A stretch of 64,000 nt of DNA from Microbacteriaceae bacterium 3FA27C10 (GCA_005502775.1 SCNI01000003.1:1-64000); one strand, 5' to 3'. Positions 9,791 to 18,433 are shown, counted from the stretch's first letter. Translations and numbers: made by a program. Notes: a model not told the origin generated them from the letters alone.

Positions 9791-10702
9791 TTGGCCCCAT
9801 ATGGTGAGACGCCCGAGACCGGGCGGAACCACGAAGACCCGAAGACACCCGAAAGCCCCTCACAGCCTCTGACCCGCCGTGAGTTGCGCACCCGAGAGGG
9901 TGCACCCGGTGCCGAGCTCGAGCTCGCCGCGCCGCCGGTTCCCGCCCGTCGTGCTCCGAGCATCCGGATGCCCCGGCTCCCTCGACTGAAGCGCCCGACC
10001 AAGAAGGGCGCCGTCACCGTCGTGGTGATGACCTTCGCGGCCGGCCTGATCGCCACCATGGCCCTTCCCGCCTACGCCTTCGGCGGTGGCGGCAGCTTCG
10101 ACCAGGGTGTGGCCACCTCGGGCCCGCTGAGCGGCGCACAGACCCTGCAGGTGCCGGCCGACGCCTCCGCCGCACTCGCGGTCAGCCGCGACAACTACAC
10201 GGCTCCCACCACCGAGCAGCTCGCCGCCTCGCGTGAAGCCGCCGCGGCCGCCGTGGCCGCCACCGAAGCCGCGAACAATGCCGCGGCCGCCGCCGCGACC
10301 GCTGCGGCCTCGGGTGCCACCGCCAACAGCGCCTTCACCGTGAACCCGCCCTCGGGCTCCTACAGCGGTGCCGCGATCATCGCCTTCGCGCAGCAGTTCG
10401 TGGGCGTCGTGCCCTACGGCAGCGGGGCGAGCCCCGACACGAGCTTCGGCTGCGACGGGCTCACCCAGTACGTCTTCGGGGCCTTCGGCATCTATCTGCC
10501 GCGCACCGTCAGCAACCAGGCGGCCATGGGCATCCCGATCTCCCCGGCGGATGCGCAGGCCGGCGACCTGATGATCTACCCGATCGGCCACGTGGGCATC
10601 TACGACGGCGCCGGCGGCATGATCGACTCGCCCGACTGGGGCCGCTACGTGGAGCACCGCCCGGTCTGGGGCAGCTACTACTTCGTGCGGATCGTCGCCT
10701 AG
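9791..10702 (+). CDS. NlpC/P60-family secreted cell-wall hydrolase
   Basis: Probable D,L-endopeptidase that cuts peptidoglycan stem peptides outside the cell. It has a long charged cytoplasmic N-terminus, one membrane or signal segment (AVTVVVMTFAAGLIATMALP), an Ala-rich helical linker, and a C-terminal NlpC/P60 domain with the catalytic Cys (FGCDGLTQYVF) and His (GHVGIYDG). The TTG at 9791 is chosen because GGAGGA (9778-9783) lies 7 bases upstream; in-frame GTG 9773 and TTG 9785 are placed worse. It is followed by a clear terminator and preceded by a structured leader. Confidence 0.88.
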   Translation: MAPYGETPETGRNHEDPKTPESPSQPLTRRELRTREGAPGAELELAAPPVPARRAPSIRMPRLPRLKRPTKKGAVTVVVMTFAAGLIATMALPAYAFGGGGSFDQGVATSGPLSGAQTLQVPADASAALAVSRDNYTAPTTEQLAASREAAAAAVAATEAANNAAAAAATAAASGATANSAFTVNPPSGSYSGAAIIAFAQQFVGVVPYGSGASPDTSFGCDGLTQYVFGAFGIYLPRTVSNQAAMGIPISPADAQAGDLMIYPIGHVGIYDGAGGMIDSPDWGRYVEHRPVWGSYYFVRIVA

Positions 10703-10736
10703 GGCGTGTAAACACTTCGTTACCGACACATGAATC

Positions 10737-10766
10737 GGCGTGCCACGAATATGTGGCACGCCTTTT
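10737..10766 (+). terminator. Intrinsic terminator after NlpC/P60 gene
   Basis: A perfect 10-bp stem (GGCGTGCCAC / GTGGCACGCC) with a 6-base loop, followed by TTTT, 35 bases after the stop codon. Confidence 0.85.
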
Positions 10767-10773
10767 CTGTCGT

Positions 10774-10946
10774 ACCCTGTAGCTCTGATCGTCCTCGAGA
10801 TCTGGAGAGCCTGATGACACAGGGTAGGAGCTTCCGCACCACGGAACGTCTCCTGCTGCTCGTGCGCAGGCACACGAGTGGACTGAGTCAGAGCCAGATA
10901 ACTGGTTCTGTGAGCAAGGCGCTGTCATTGTGACGGCGCCTTTTTT
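10774..10946 (+). ncRNA. Candidate structured non-coding RNA with its own terminator
   Basis: About 173 bases between two intrinsic terminators, with successive helices. ACCCTGT (10774-10780) pairs with ACAGGGT (10819-10825) and encloses GCTCT/AGAGC and GATC/GATC. GGAG-TTCCG pairs with CGGAA-CTCC (10827-10852). CTCGTG pairs with CACGAG (about 10859-10878). CAGAGCCAG pairs with CTGGTTCTG across an ATAA loop (10889-10910). A terminator hairpin GGCGCTGTC/GACGGCGCC (10918-10940) with TTTTTT ends it. No convincing ORF is seen. It resembles no RNA family known to me. It could be an independent small RNA or an attenuator leader of the HNH gene 87 bases downstream. The 5' end is uncertain. Confidence 0.55.
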
Positions 10947-11032
10947 GTTGCCCGCTCGTCTCCCGGCCCCGTCGTCGGTGTGTGAAACGTCGAATACCTG
11001 GAAGCCGTCCAGGTCTCTTCGAAAGGGAGAGC

Positions 11033-11530
11033 ATGCGAACACTGGTCCTCAACGCAGGGTATGAACCGCTCGGCGTCGTCTCGTTCAAGCGGGCGCTCGT
11101 TCTGGTGATGAACGAGAAGGCTCGCGTGCTCGCGAGCGACGACGACCACCCGGTCTTCGGCATCGGGGGCGCCTACGAGCGCCCGGCCGTGATCCTGCTC
11201 ACCCGCTACGTGCGGGTGCCCATGAACCGGATGATGCCGGTGTCGCGGCGCGGCGTGCTCCGGCGCGACGGCCAGCGCTGCGGCTACTGCGGCGCATCCG
11301 CCACCACCATCGACCACGTCCAGCCGCGCTCGCGCGGCGGCAAGGACACCTGGGAGAACCTCGTGGCCTGCTGCCTGCGCTGCAACAACGTGAAGGGCGA
11401 CCGCACGCCCGCCGAGATGGGCTGGTCGCTGCGTTTCGCGCCGCGGATGCCGCATCAGGCGGGGTGGACGATCAAGGGCGCCGAGCGCGCCGAGCCGCAG
11501 TGGGAGATGTTCCTGGCCGACGCGGCCTAG
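11033..11530 (+). CDS. HNH endonuclease, chromosomal housekeeping type
   Basis: A 165-residue protein starting MRTLVLNAGYEPLGVVSFK, after a good AAAGGGA ribosome-binding site. The C-terminal half is an HNH domain with a zinc CxxC pair (RCGYCG), the catalytic TIDHVQPRSRGG segment, the Asn/His region (TWENLVACC) and a second CxxC (CCLRCNN). This compact family is present as a single copy in many actinobacteria; its role is not established and could be in repair or recombination. The structured RNA candidate ends 87 bases before the start. Confidence 0.9.
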   Translation: MRTLVLNAGYEPLGVVSFKRALVLVMNEKARVLASDDDHPVFGIGGAYERPAVILLTRYVRVPMNRMMPVSRRGVLRRDGQRCGYCGASATTIDHVQPRSRGGKDTWENLVACCLRCNNVKGDRTPAEMGWSLRFAPRMPHQAGWTIKGAERAEPQWEMFLADAA

Positions 11531-11545
11531 GGCGAGCGTTCGCTG

Positions 11546-12730
11546 CTACAGTCCTGAGCCCAGAACGCGGCCGAGCGCGGTCACGATCGCCGTGCCGCGA
11601 GGGTCGTCGGCCTCCATCCGATTGCTCAGGAAGGCGAAGCCGATCCGGTGCTTCCGGTCGGCGAAGGCGACCTGACCGCCGGCGCCGTCGTGCCCGAAGC
11701 TCTCGGGGCCGAGGTAGCGCCGAGCGGCCGAGTCGAGCTGGAACCCCATGCCCCAGCGGGGCCACGGCGGGGGTGCCGCGAAGATCGGCGCCCCCGAAGT
11801 GTGTTCGCGGGTCGCCGTGTCGAGGGTCTCGTCCTCCAGGAGGCGGTGGCCCTCGGTCTCGTGCACGGTGGCCGACCAGATCGCGGCGAGAGCCCGGGCG
11901 GAGGCGATGCCGCCGGCGCCGGGAATCTGTGCTGCCTGCACATCCGCGCGGTTGAAGCCGTCGTCGTCGCCGACGAGTTCCGGGGGCAGCGCGCCGCCGA
12001 GCGTCATGGCCCGGCCGAGCCAGTCGACGTCGACGAGCCGTGCTTGCGCGGCCTGCCGGAGGTTCAGCTCGCGCAGGGTGGGCCCGACGACCAGGTGCGC
12101 CACCCTCTCGTGCAGTTCCTCGGGCAGACCCAGCCAGGCGTCGATCCCGAGCGGTACGGAGACGAGCTTCGACAGCTGTTCGCCCGGCGGGAAGCCGCTC
12201 ACCCGCCGCACGAGTTCGCCCGTGATCCAGCCGTGCGTGATCGCGTGGTAGCTCCACGCGGTTCCCGGCTCCCACAGAGGCTCCTGCGCCTCGAGCAGGG
12301 CGACGGCTCTGCTCCAGTCCAGCAGGTCGTCGCGCGTCCAGTCCACCCGTGGTGCCGACAGCCCGGCCCGGTGCGCGATCGCATCCTTCACGCGCGTCGC
12401 CGCCTTGCCGGCCGCGCCGTACTCGGGCCAGTAGTCGGTCATCCGCGCCTCGTAGTCGAGCCGGCCCTCCTGCACGAGCCGGGCCAGGAGGATCGACATC
12501 ACCCCCTTCGTGCAGGAGAAGATGACGCTCGGGGTGTCGCCGGTCCATCGGCGGCCGGTACGACCGTCGGCGATGCCCGCCCAGAGGTCGACCACGGTCT
12601 CGCCCCGGTGACGGATGCACAGCGCGGCGCCGGTGTCGACGTCGTGTTCGACGGCGAGCCGGAAGGCCTCGAGCACAGGCTCGAACCCGGTGGCCACCGC
12701 GCCGTTCACGGATGCTCCGGAGCCGCTCAT
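11546..12730 (-). CDS. Beta-lactamase-fold serine hydrolase (class C/EstB type)
   Basis: A 394-residue serine hydrolase of the beta-lactamase/D-alanyl carboxypeptidase fold. It has the SxxK motif (SCTKG, Ser72 and Lys75), the Tyr motif (WSYHAITHG) and an HDGAGG segment in the place of the KTG box, typical of the EstB esterase branch rather than true antibiotic-hydrolysing enzymes. No signal peptide is seen, so it is probably cytoplasmic. The ATG at 12730 overlaps the stop of the GH32-like gene by four bases; the frame upstream of it is antisense noise. It is the last gene of the sugar-transport operon, so a deacetylating or deesterifying role on the imported sugar is possible. Confidence 0.85.
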   Translation of the reverse strand: MSGSGASVNGAVATGFEPVLEAFRLAVEHDVDTGAALCIRHRGETVVDLWAGIADGRTGRRWTGDTPSVIFSCTKGVMSILLARLVQEGRLDYEARMTDYWPEYGAAGKAATRVKDAIAHRAGLSAPRVDWTRDDLLDWSRAVALLEAQEPLWEPGTAWSYHAITHGWITGELVRRVSGFPPGEQLSKLVSVPLGIDAWLGLPEELHERVAHLVVGPTLRELNLRQAAQARLVDVDWLGRAMTLGGALPPELVGDDDGFNRADVQAAQIPGAGGIASARALAAIWSATVHETEGHRLLEDETLDTATREHTSGAPIFAAPPPWPRWGMGFQLDSAARRYLGPESFGHDGAGGQVAFADRKHRIGFAFLSNRMEADDPRGTAIVTALGRVLGSGL

Positions 12731-13716
12731 CGGACGAGCTCGCTCCGTCGGGCCACCAGGCGGCCGGTCTCGTCCCAGTGCACGGGCACCGGGTCGGACA
12801 GGCGCCCGACGAACTCGCCGTCGGAGCCGATGTTCTCGAAGCCGAGGAGCGCCCATCCGCCCTCCGGGAGGCTGACCACCCGGCCGGCGTACAGTTCGTC
12901 GCCCGTGACGGCGTGGGCGCCGCTCAGCGAGAGGAGAGCTCCCGAGAACAAGCCCTCGTCGGGAACGGGCAGGGCCCAGACCCCGCCGGGATCGCCGCTA
13001 CGCGCACCGGCGAGGTGCCCGGAGTCGCAGGAGAACATCAGAGCCTGGCGACCGTCGATCTCCACCAGCTGCAACACCTCCAGGTGCGCGAAGCCCTCGC
13101 CCGGGGCGCTGAGCGGCGAGGCCGCCTTCCAGGTGAGGAGATCGTCCGAGACGGCGTGCCCGATCACCCCGCGATCGCGCGGATCGACGTCGTCGGCCAC
13201 CGAACGGGAGCGCGCGGTGACCAGCATGTGCCAGCCGCCGTCCGCGCCCGGGACGACCCAGGGGTCGCGCCAGGCCTGCTCGTGCCAGGTCGCATCCGGG
13301 AGCGTCTCGTACCAGGCCGGGTCGGCGGAGAGGGGAGATTCACACTCCTTGGTCCAGGCGTGCAGATCGCTCGAGGTCGCCGCGAGGATGGTCTCGACGT
13401 TGGTCGATGACGACTCCTCGAGGAATCTCGAACCCGTGTAGAACATCCGCCACCCGCCGGAGGGATCGCGGAGCACGCTTCCGGTCCAGGTGGCGGTGGC
13501 GTCGGCGTCATCCGGGAGCCCGTGCTCGAGCACGGGCCCGAGATCGGTCCACGTACGCAGGTCCGTCGACGTCGCGTGGCCGATCGCCGCGTTGCGGTGG
13601 CGCTTCTCCGGGTCGCCCAGGTGCTTGGGGGCATGGAGGTAGTAGAGGTGCACGGTGTCGCCCTCGCGGATGGTCCAGAAGTCCCACACCCAGGCGTGCG
13701 GCAGCGAGAAGGTCAC
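12727..13716 (-). CDS. GH32/GH43-like five-bladed beta-propeller glycosidase
   Basis: A 329-residue cytoplasmic protein with the propeller features of the GH32/GH68/GH43 group: an Asp-containing first blade (HAWVWDFWTI), a WTGSV segment, the RDP motif (AWRDPWVV) and a Glu-containing HLEVLQ segment. These resemble the nucleophile, transition-state stabiliser and acid positions of GH32 enzymes that cleave beta-fructosides. It lies between the permease genes and the EstB-like hydrolase in one operon, so it probably acts on the transported oligosaccharide. The exact substrate is not certain. Confidence 0.75.
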   Translation of the reverse strand: MTFSLPHAWVWDFWTIREGDTVHLYYLHAPKHLGDPEKRHRNAAIGHATSTDLRTWTDLGPVLEHGLPDDADATATWTGSVLRDPSGGWRMFYTGSRFLEESSSTNVETILAATSSDLHAWTKECESPLSADPAWYETLPDATWHEQAWRDPWVVPGADGGWHMLVTARSRSVADDVDPRDRGVIGHAVSDDLLTWKAASPLSAPGEGFAHLEVLQLVEIDGRQALMFSCDSGHLAGARSGDPGGVWALPVPDEGLFSGALLSLSGAHAVTGDELYAGRVVSLPEGGWALLGFENIGSDGEFVGRLSDPVPVHWDETGRLVARRSELVR

Positions 13717-13723
13717 GGAGGGC

Positions 13724-14548
13724 CTAGCCTTTCACGGCGCCCTGGAGCAGGGCGCCGATGAACTGTCGTTGGAAGATGATGTAGACGATGACGGTGGGCA
13801 CCATCACGAGCAGCGAGGCCGCGAACAGCAGCGGCAGCGCATCGATGTACTGGCCCTGGAACGCGCCGAGCGCGCCCGCCATGGTGCGCTTGTCGGGGTC
13901 GTCGATCATCACCAGGGGCAGAAGGAACTGGTTCCAGGTCCAGAGGAACAGCAGGATGCCGAGCGCCGAGAGCGCCGGCCGTGCCAGGGGCAGCTGGATG
14001 CTCCTCAGTTCCTGCCAGATGGTCGCGCCGTCGACGCGGGCCGCTTCGGAGATCTCGCGGGGCACCCCGATGAAGTGGGCGCGCATCCAGAACACGCTGA
14101 AGGGCATGTAGAGCCCGATCAGGGGGAGGATGACCGCCCACTGGGTGTTGATGACGCCGTAGGAGGTGAGCTGGTAGTACAGCGGGATCACGATCGCCTC
14201 GAAGGGGATGGTGAGGCCCACGATCATGGCGATCAGCACCACCCGTCCGCCCGGGATGCGCAGGTTGCCGAGAGCGTAGCCGGCGAGGGTGGCGAAGAGC
14301 AGGCTCACCGGCACGACGATCGCCACGATGAACAGGCTCGACAGCATGAGTGTGCCGATCTTGCCCACCACGAACGCCGTGACGAAGTTCTCCCAGTGCG
14401 GGTCGGTGGGCCAGGCGAAGCCGTTGGGGATGCGGTCGGGCGACTGCAGCGCCGCCGTGAGCATGCTCGCGAAGGGGAGCAGGGTGAGCAGGAGGATGAC
14501 GACGAGCATGATGCGCCCGACGACCAGTTCGGTGCGGTTGACGATCAC
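13724..14548 (-). CDS. Sugar ABC transporter permease (MalG type)
   Basis: Inner-membrane permease of 274 residues with six hydrophobic segments and the EAA loop (EISEAARVDGA) that contacts the ATPase. It is the second permease of a carbohydrate importer. It overlaps the upstream permease gene by four bases and ends seven bases before the glycosidase gene. No ATPase gene is in the operon, so a shared MsiK-type ATPase encoded elsewhere is likely. Confidence 0.93.
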   Translation of the reverse strand: MIVNRTELVVGRIMLVVILLLTLLPFASMLTAALQSPDRIPNGFAWPTDPHWENFVTAFVVGKIGTLMLSSLFIVAIVVPVSLLFATLAGYALGNLRIPGGRVVLIAMIVGLTIPFEAIVIPLYYQLTSYGVINTQWAVILPLIGLYMPFSVFWMRAHFIGVPREISEAARVDGATIWQELRSIQLPLARPALSALGILLFLWTWNQFLLPLVMIDDPDKRTMAGALGAFQGQYIDALPLLFAASLLVMVPTVIVYIIFQRQFIGALLQGAVKG

Positions 14549-15507
14549 AGGTCACGCTCCCGGGAGAGTCTCTGAATGGGGATGACGATGATCAGCACGA
14601 ACACCAGCAGCACGATGCCGAAGGCGGAGGCGAGACCCACCTGGCTCTGCACGAACGCCAGGCGGAAGATCGAGATGCCCGGCACGAGGGTGGTCGTGCC
14701 CGGGCCGCCCTTGGTGGTGGTGTAGATGATGTCGAAGGTGCTGAGTGCGGCGATGACCGTGATGGTCACCAGCACGGCGATCTCCTGGCGGAGACCAGGC
14801 AGGGTGACGGTGATGAACTCCCGGAACCAGCCTGCTCCGTCGAGCCGTACCGCTTCGTAGAGCGATCCGTCGATCTTGCCCATGCCGGTGAGCAGCAGCA
14901 CGGTGCAGAGGCCCGTGAGCACCCACGAGCCGATGAGTCCGACGGCCGGCAGTGCGGTGTCGAACTCCGCCAGCCACGAGCGCGAGAGGAAGCCGAGGCC
15001 CACCGCGTTCAGGATGGAGTTGATGGTGCCGGACTGGGCGTACATCCACGACCACGCGATGCCGGCGGCGACCAGCGGAACGATCTGGGGCAGGAAGAGG
15101 ATGGTGCGTGATGCTGTGGCGAAGGGGCCCGGCCTCATGGTGCGCAGCAGGCTCGCGAGGGCGAGACCGGCCACGATCGGTATGCCGGAGAAGAACAGGA
15201 TCAGGATGAGCGCGTTGAAGATCGGCGCGAGCAACTGCGGGTTCGTGAAGATCTCCACGTAGTTGCCGATTCCCACCCAGGTGGATGCTCCGATGCCGTT
15301 CCACTTGTAGAAGGAGTACTGCACGGCGGTAATCAGGGGGTAGATCACGAAGCAGAGGTAGGCCAGCAGCGCCGGGAGCAGCATCAGCCACCCCACGGCG
15401 AACAGGCGGCGGGAGGTGCGACCGCGGCGACGCCGCGGTGCACGGGCCGGCTCGGCCGGGGCGGTGTGCGCCGCCCCGGCCGAGCCGCTGTCGCGTGCGG
15501 TGGTCAC
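14545..15507 (-). CDS. Sugar ABC transporter permease (MalF type)
   Basis: Inner-membrane permease of 320 residues. It has a basic, disordered N-terminus (RAPRRRRGRTSRR), six membrane segments, and the EAA loop in the form YEAVRLDGAGW. It pairs with the MalG-type permease and overlaps its neighbours on both sides by four bases, which shows tight translational coupling in the order binding protein, MalF-type, MalG-type. Confidence 0.93.
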   Translation of the reverse strand: MTTARDSGSAGAAHTAPAEPARAPRRRRGRTSRRLFAVGWLMLLPALLAYLCFVIYPLITAVQYSFYKWNGIGASTWVGIGNYVEIFTNPQLLAPIFNALILILFFSGIPIVAGLALASLLRTMRPGPFATASRTILFLPQIVPLVAAGIAWSWMYAQSGTINSILNAVGLGFLSRSWLAEFDTALPAVGLIGSWVLTGLCTVLLLTGMGKIDGSLYEAVRLDGAGWFREFITVTLPGLRQEIAVLVTITVIAALSTFDIIYTTTKGGPGTTTLVPGISIFRLAFVQSQVGLASAFGIVLLVFVLIIVIPIQRLSRERDL

Positions 15508-16853
15508 TTGGCGGCGAGATCGTTCTCGTAGAAGTCCTGCGTCGCCTTCAGGAAGTCCGCCGGGGTGATCTTGCTGGTGAGAAGGAGCTGCTCGTTGGGC
15601 TGCAGCGAGCCCTGGTAGATACCCGCGGTCGAGTTCGCCATGAAGTCGGTGAAGCCGTCGTCGGCGCCCACCTGGGCGGAGAGCTCGAGAGCCTTAGCGA
15701 TCAGGCTGCCCTGTTCGACGGTGGGCAGGGACTGCGCCGGGTCGCCGCCGGGGGAGGCGCCGGTGACGTCGACGACGATCTGGCGGGCCTTGTCGTTCGT
15801 CGCGATCCAGTTCAGGAAGAACGCGGTGGCGTCGGCGTTCTTCGCCTTCGCGGGGATGGCGAAGGTGTTGCCGGTGCCCATGGCGACGTAGCTTCCGCCC
15901 GCGGTCACGGGCGGCATCAGGAAGAACTGGGCGTTGCCCGTGCCGAGGCCCTTGTCGACGTTCGCCGCATCCCAGTTGCCGTCCCACATGAACAGTCCCT
16001 GGCCGGAGGTGAAGTTGGAGACCATCGTCGTGTAGTTGATCGCGTTGACGTCCGACGGGAGGTACCCCTTCTGGGCCCACTCCTGGAAGGTCGTGGCCCC
16101 CTGGAGCGCGGCGTCGGTCTGGATCGTCGCGCCGGGCTTGTTGAACATCCAGTCGACGAGCGGCTGCTTGTCGCCGTACTGGTTGATGAGCGCCTGCAGC
16201 ACGAAGGTGCCCACGCCGTCCTGCATGCCGGTCTGGATGGGCAGGACGCCCGCGTCCTTCGCCTTCTGCAGGTCGGCCTCGAGCTCGGCCAGGGTGTCGG
16301 GGACCTTGGTGATGCCGACCTGGTCGGCCAGCTTCTGGTTCATGTAGATTCCCGTGACGCTGTAGCCGATGCCGAACTGCCACAGCGAGCCGTCGCCGCG
16401 CACGCCGCTGTCATCCATCCGCGCACCGGCGAGCTGGCCCGCGGGGAACTTGTCCCAGCCGTAGGCGTCGAAGTAGGGGTCGAGGTTGGTGAGCAGCCCG
16501 TCCTTCACCGTCGTGCCGAGGGTCGACAGGCGGATGAGGTCGGGCGCATCGTCGCTGGCGAGCAGGCGCGGCGAGTTGGCCAGGAGGTTCTGGAAGCTGT
16601 CGCGCTTGATGTCGAATTTCACGTTCGGGTACTGCTTGGTGAATCCGTCGGCGAGATCGGAGGTCACAGGGAACCCGGTCTCGTCCTGGATCGTGATGGT
16701 GATGTCGCCGCTCGGCGCGGCGGTGTCCACGGTGCCGCTCGCCTGCGTGGCGGGGGCGGACGATCCGGGTGCGCAGGCGGCGAGACCGAGCAGCAGAGCT
16801 GCCGCGGTGGCTGTAGCGGCGACGGCGCGCCGCCGGGTGAATGTCAATGCCAT
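15504..16853 (-). CDS. Extracellular sugar-binding lipoprotein of ABC importer
   Basis: Solute-binding lipoprotein of 449 residues. It has a basic N-terminus (RRR), a hydrophobic signal and a lipobox ending LLGLAAC, with the modified Cys at residue 27. The mature part has the two-lobed MalE-like pattern. The ATG at 16853 has AAGGAG upstream. It is the first gene of the five-gene operon and is divergent from the LacI regulator; the palindrome at 16907-16918 lies over its promoter region. Confidence 0.92.
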   Translation of the reverse strand: MALTFTRRRAVAATATAAALLLGLAACAPGSSAPATQASGTVDTAAPSGDITITIQDETGFPVTSDLADGFTKQYPNVKFDIKRDSFQNLLANSPRLLASDDAPDLIRLSTLGTTVKDGLLTNLDPYFDAYGWDKFPAGQLAGARMDDSGVRGDGSLWQFGIGYSVTGIYMNQKLADQVGITKVPDTLAELEADLQKAKDAGVLPIQTGMQDGVGTFVLQALINQYGDKQPLVDWMFNKPGATIQTDAALQGATTFQEWAQKGYLPSDVNAINYTTMVSNFTSGQGLFMWDGNWDAANVDKGLGTGNAQFFLMPPVTAGGSYVAMGTGNTFAIPAKAKNADATAFFLNWIATNDKARQIVVDVTGASPGGDPAQSLPTVEQGSLIAKALELSAQVGADDGFTDFMANSTAGIYQGSLQPNEQLLLTSKITPADFLKATQDFYENDLAAK

Positions 16854-16906
16854 GGTGACTCCTTCGTCAGGACGGGTAAGGCGATTGCAGGGCCGGATCT
16901 CGATGC

Positions 16907-16918
16907 TAAATGCATTTA
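16907..16918. promoter_or_regulatory. LacI-type operator palindrome
   Basis: TAAATGCATTTA, a perfect 12-bp palindrome. It is located between the divergent binding-protein gene (54 bases away) and lacI-type gene (88 bases away). The position suits repression of the transport operon and perhaps autoregulation. Confidence 0.65.
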
Positions 16919-17005
16919 CCACCGGTTGCGGATATACTTACTCGCTCAGGCTGACATGTCAAGTAGGCGACGGTGCCGGGTGTCGACGGGGACGAAAGGG
17001 GGCTC

Positions 17006-18109
17006 ATGTCCGCAAAGCGCACGACGTTGGCGGATGTCGCCCGGCTGGCCGGGCTGTCGCCGACGGCGGCGTCGCTCATCCTCAACGGAAAGCCCGACAC
17101 CCGGTTCTCTGCCGAAGCGCACGCCCGGGTGCATGCAGCTGCCGCCGAGCTGGGCTACCGCCCGAACATCGGGGCCCGCGCACTGCGCACAGACCGCACT
17201 CTGTCGATCGCGTTCATCTCGGACGTCGTGGCCACGACCCGTTTCGCCAGCGGCCTGATTCAGGGGGCGCTGGAGGAGGCCGAGCGTGCCGGCCACGTGG
17301 TGCTCGTGATGGAGACGCGGGGCGAACCCGCCCGGGAAGCCGAGGCGATCGAGGCCGTGCTCGACCGCCAGGTCGACGGCATCATCTTCGGCACCATGCG
17401 CGCCCGGGAGCTGTTCGTGCCCGACCTCCCGGACTCCACCAGGGTCGTCATGCTCAACGCGACGAACCCCCGCTACGGCGTCTCGGTGCTCCCGGACGAG
17501 GAGGCAGGGGGACGGGCTGCGGTCGACCTGCTCGCCGCGGCCGGGCACTCGGAGGGCATCGCCCTGATCGGCCAGAACGACGAGGTCGAGCGCGACCTCT
17601 TCCGTTCCGCCACGGTCGCTCGGCGCATCCATGGCCTGCGCTCCGAGCTGGCGGAGCTCGGGTTGAGCCTCGTGGCGGAGGAGTCGTGCTGGGACTGGGA
17701 GCCCCACCACGGCTACGAGCTGACGGCGGCGCTGCTCGACCGCCGCTCCGATGTGCGGGCGCTGCTGTGCATGAACGACCGGCTCGCGTTCGGCGCCTAT
17801 CAGGCCTGTGCGGAGCGCGGAATCGCGGTGGGGCGGGATGTCTCGATCGTCTCGTTCGACGACGACGAACTCGCCTCCTATCTCCGCCCGGGACTGACCA
17901 CGATCGGGCTCCCGCACGTCGCGATGGGCCGCGAGGCCGTGCGCCTTCTGCTCTCCGACGCCGACGCAGGGGAGCGTCTGATCCCGATGCCGGTGGTCGA
18001 ACGGAACTCGATCGCCGCGACCGGTTCGGAGAGTGCCCTCGCGTGGCGTGCTCGGCAGAGACTGGAGGGGCTCCGGCATGTCGGCGGAGAGCGACCGGGC
18101 GCGCTGTGA
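17006..18109 (+). CDS. LacI-family transcriptional regulator
   Basis: Sugar-responsive repressor of 367 residues. It has an N-terminal LacI helix-turn-helix and hinge (TTLADVARLAGLSPTAAS, then LGYRPNIGARALR) and a periplasmic-binding-protein-like effector domain with the typical FDDDELASYLRPGLTTI region. The ATG at 17006 has AAAGGGGG upstream. It is divergent from the sugar ABC operon and almost certainly controls it through the palindrome in between. The effector is probably the imported sugar or its breakdown product. Confidence 0.93.
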   Translation: MSAKRTTLADVARLAGLSPTAASLILNGKPDTRFSAEAHARVHAAAAELGYRPNIGARALRTDRTLSIAFISDVVATTRFASGLIQGALEEAERAGHVVLVMETRGEPAREAEAIEAVLDRQVDGIIFGTMRARELFVPDLPDSTRVVMLNATNPRYGVSVLPDEEAGGRAAVDLLAAAGHSEGIALIGQNDEVERDLFRSATVARRIHGLRSELAELGLSLVAEESCWDWEPHHGYELTAALLDRRSDVRALLCMNDRLAFGAYQACAERGIAVGRDVSIVSFDDDELASYLRPGLTTIGLPHVAMGREAVRLLLSDADAGERLIPMPVVERNSIAATGSESALAWRARQRLEGLRHVGGERPGAL

Positions 18110-18205
18110 CGCGTGCGGCGGTCTCCCGTCCGGACTGGGTGTTGCGCCTCGCTCCGCAGATGCAGAGCGGGCGGATGCCGGTGAGCCGGTAAACTTGGCG
18201 GGTCA

Positions 18206-18277
18206 GCCTCTGTAGCTCAATGGAAGAGCAGTTCCGTCCTAAGGAAAGGGTTGGGGGTTCGAGTCCCTCCAGGGGCA
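18206..18277 (+). tRNA. tRNA-Arg (CCT anticodon)
   Basis: A full cloverleaf of 72 bases: acceptor GCCTCTG/CAGGGGC, D stem GCTC/GAGC, anticodon loop GTCCTAA (anticodon CCT), T stem with TTCGAGT loop, discriminator A. CCA is not encoded. The outermost pair of the anticodon stem is G-A. The last 24 bases plus one beyond are duplicated at 20045-20069, which marks this gene as an integration site. Confidence 0.93.
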
Positions 18278-18278
18278 C
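18254..18278 (+). repeat. Left attachment repeat (attL-like, in tRNA-Arg)
   Basis: The 25-bp T-arm/acceptor segment starting GGGGTTCGAGTCCC and ending GGGGCAC, identical to 20045-20069. Confidence 0.85.
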
Positions 18279-18394
18279 CGTTTTGCGAGGCCTCAGATCC
18301 CTGTAATCACGCGGATCGGGGGCCTTTCACCTTCTCTAGGTGACGGTGTTTGCCCACACTTTTCCAGCGTCGCGCCTGAGGGGTCGCCAAACCT

Positions 18395-18416
18395 GTACCA
18401 TTATTGGTACGGTAAT
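18395..18416. promoter_or_regulatory. Overlapping inverted repeats upstream of abiEi
   Basis: GTACCA-TTAT-TGGTAC (18395-18410) is a perfect inverted repeat. A second pair, CCATTA and TAATGG, overlaps it. They lie about 20-40 bases before the abiEi start. AbiEi antitoxins are known to bind inverted repeats in their own promoters, so this is the probable autoregulatory operator. Confidence 0.65.
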
Positions 18417-18433
18417 GGCGGAGAGGTGAGCAG

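Noticed and set aside
10811-10817. CTGATGA in the RNA candidate, as in hammerhead ribozyme cores
   Set aside because: The matching GAAA segment and correctly placed stems I-III are missing.
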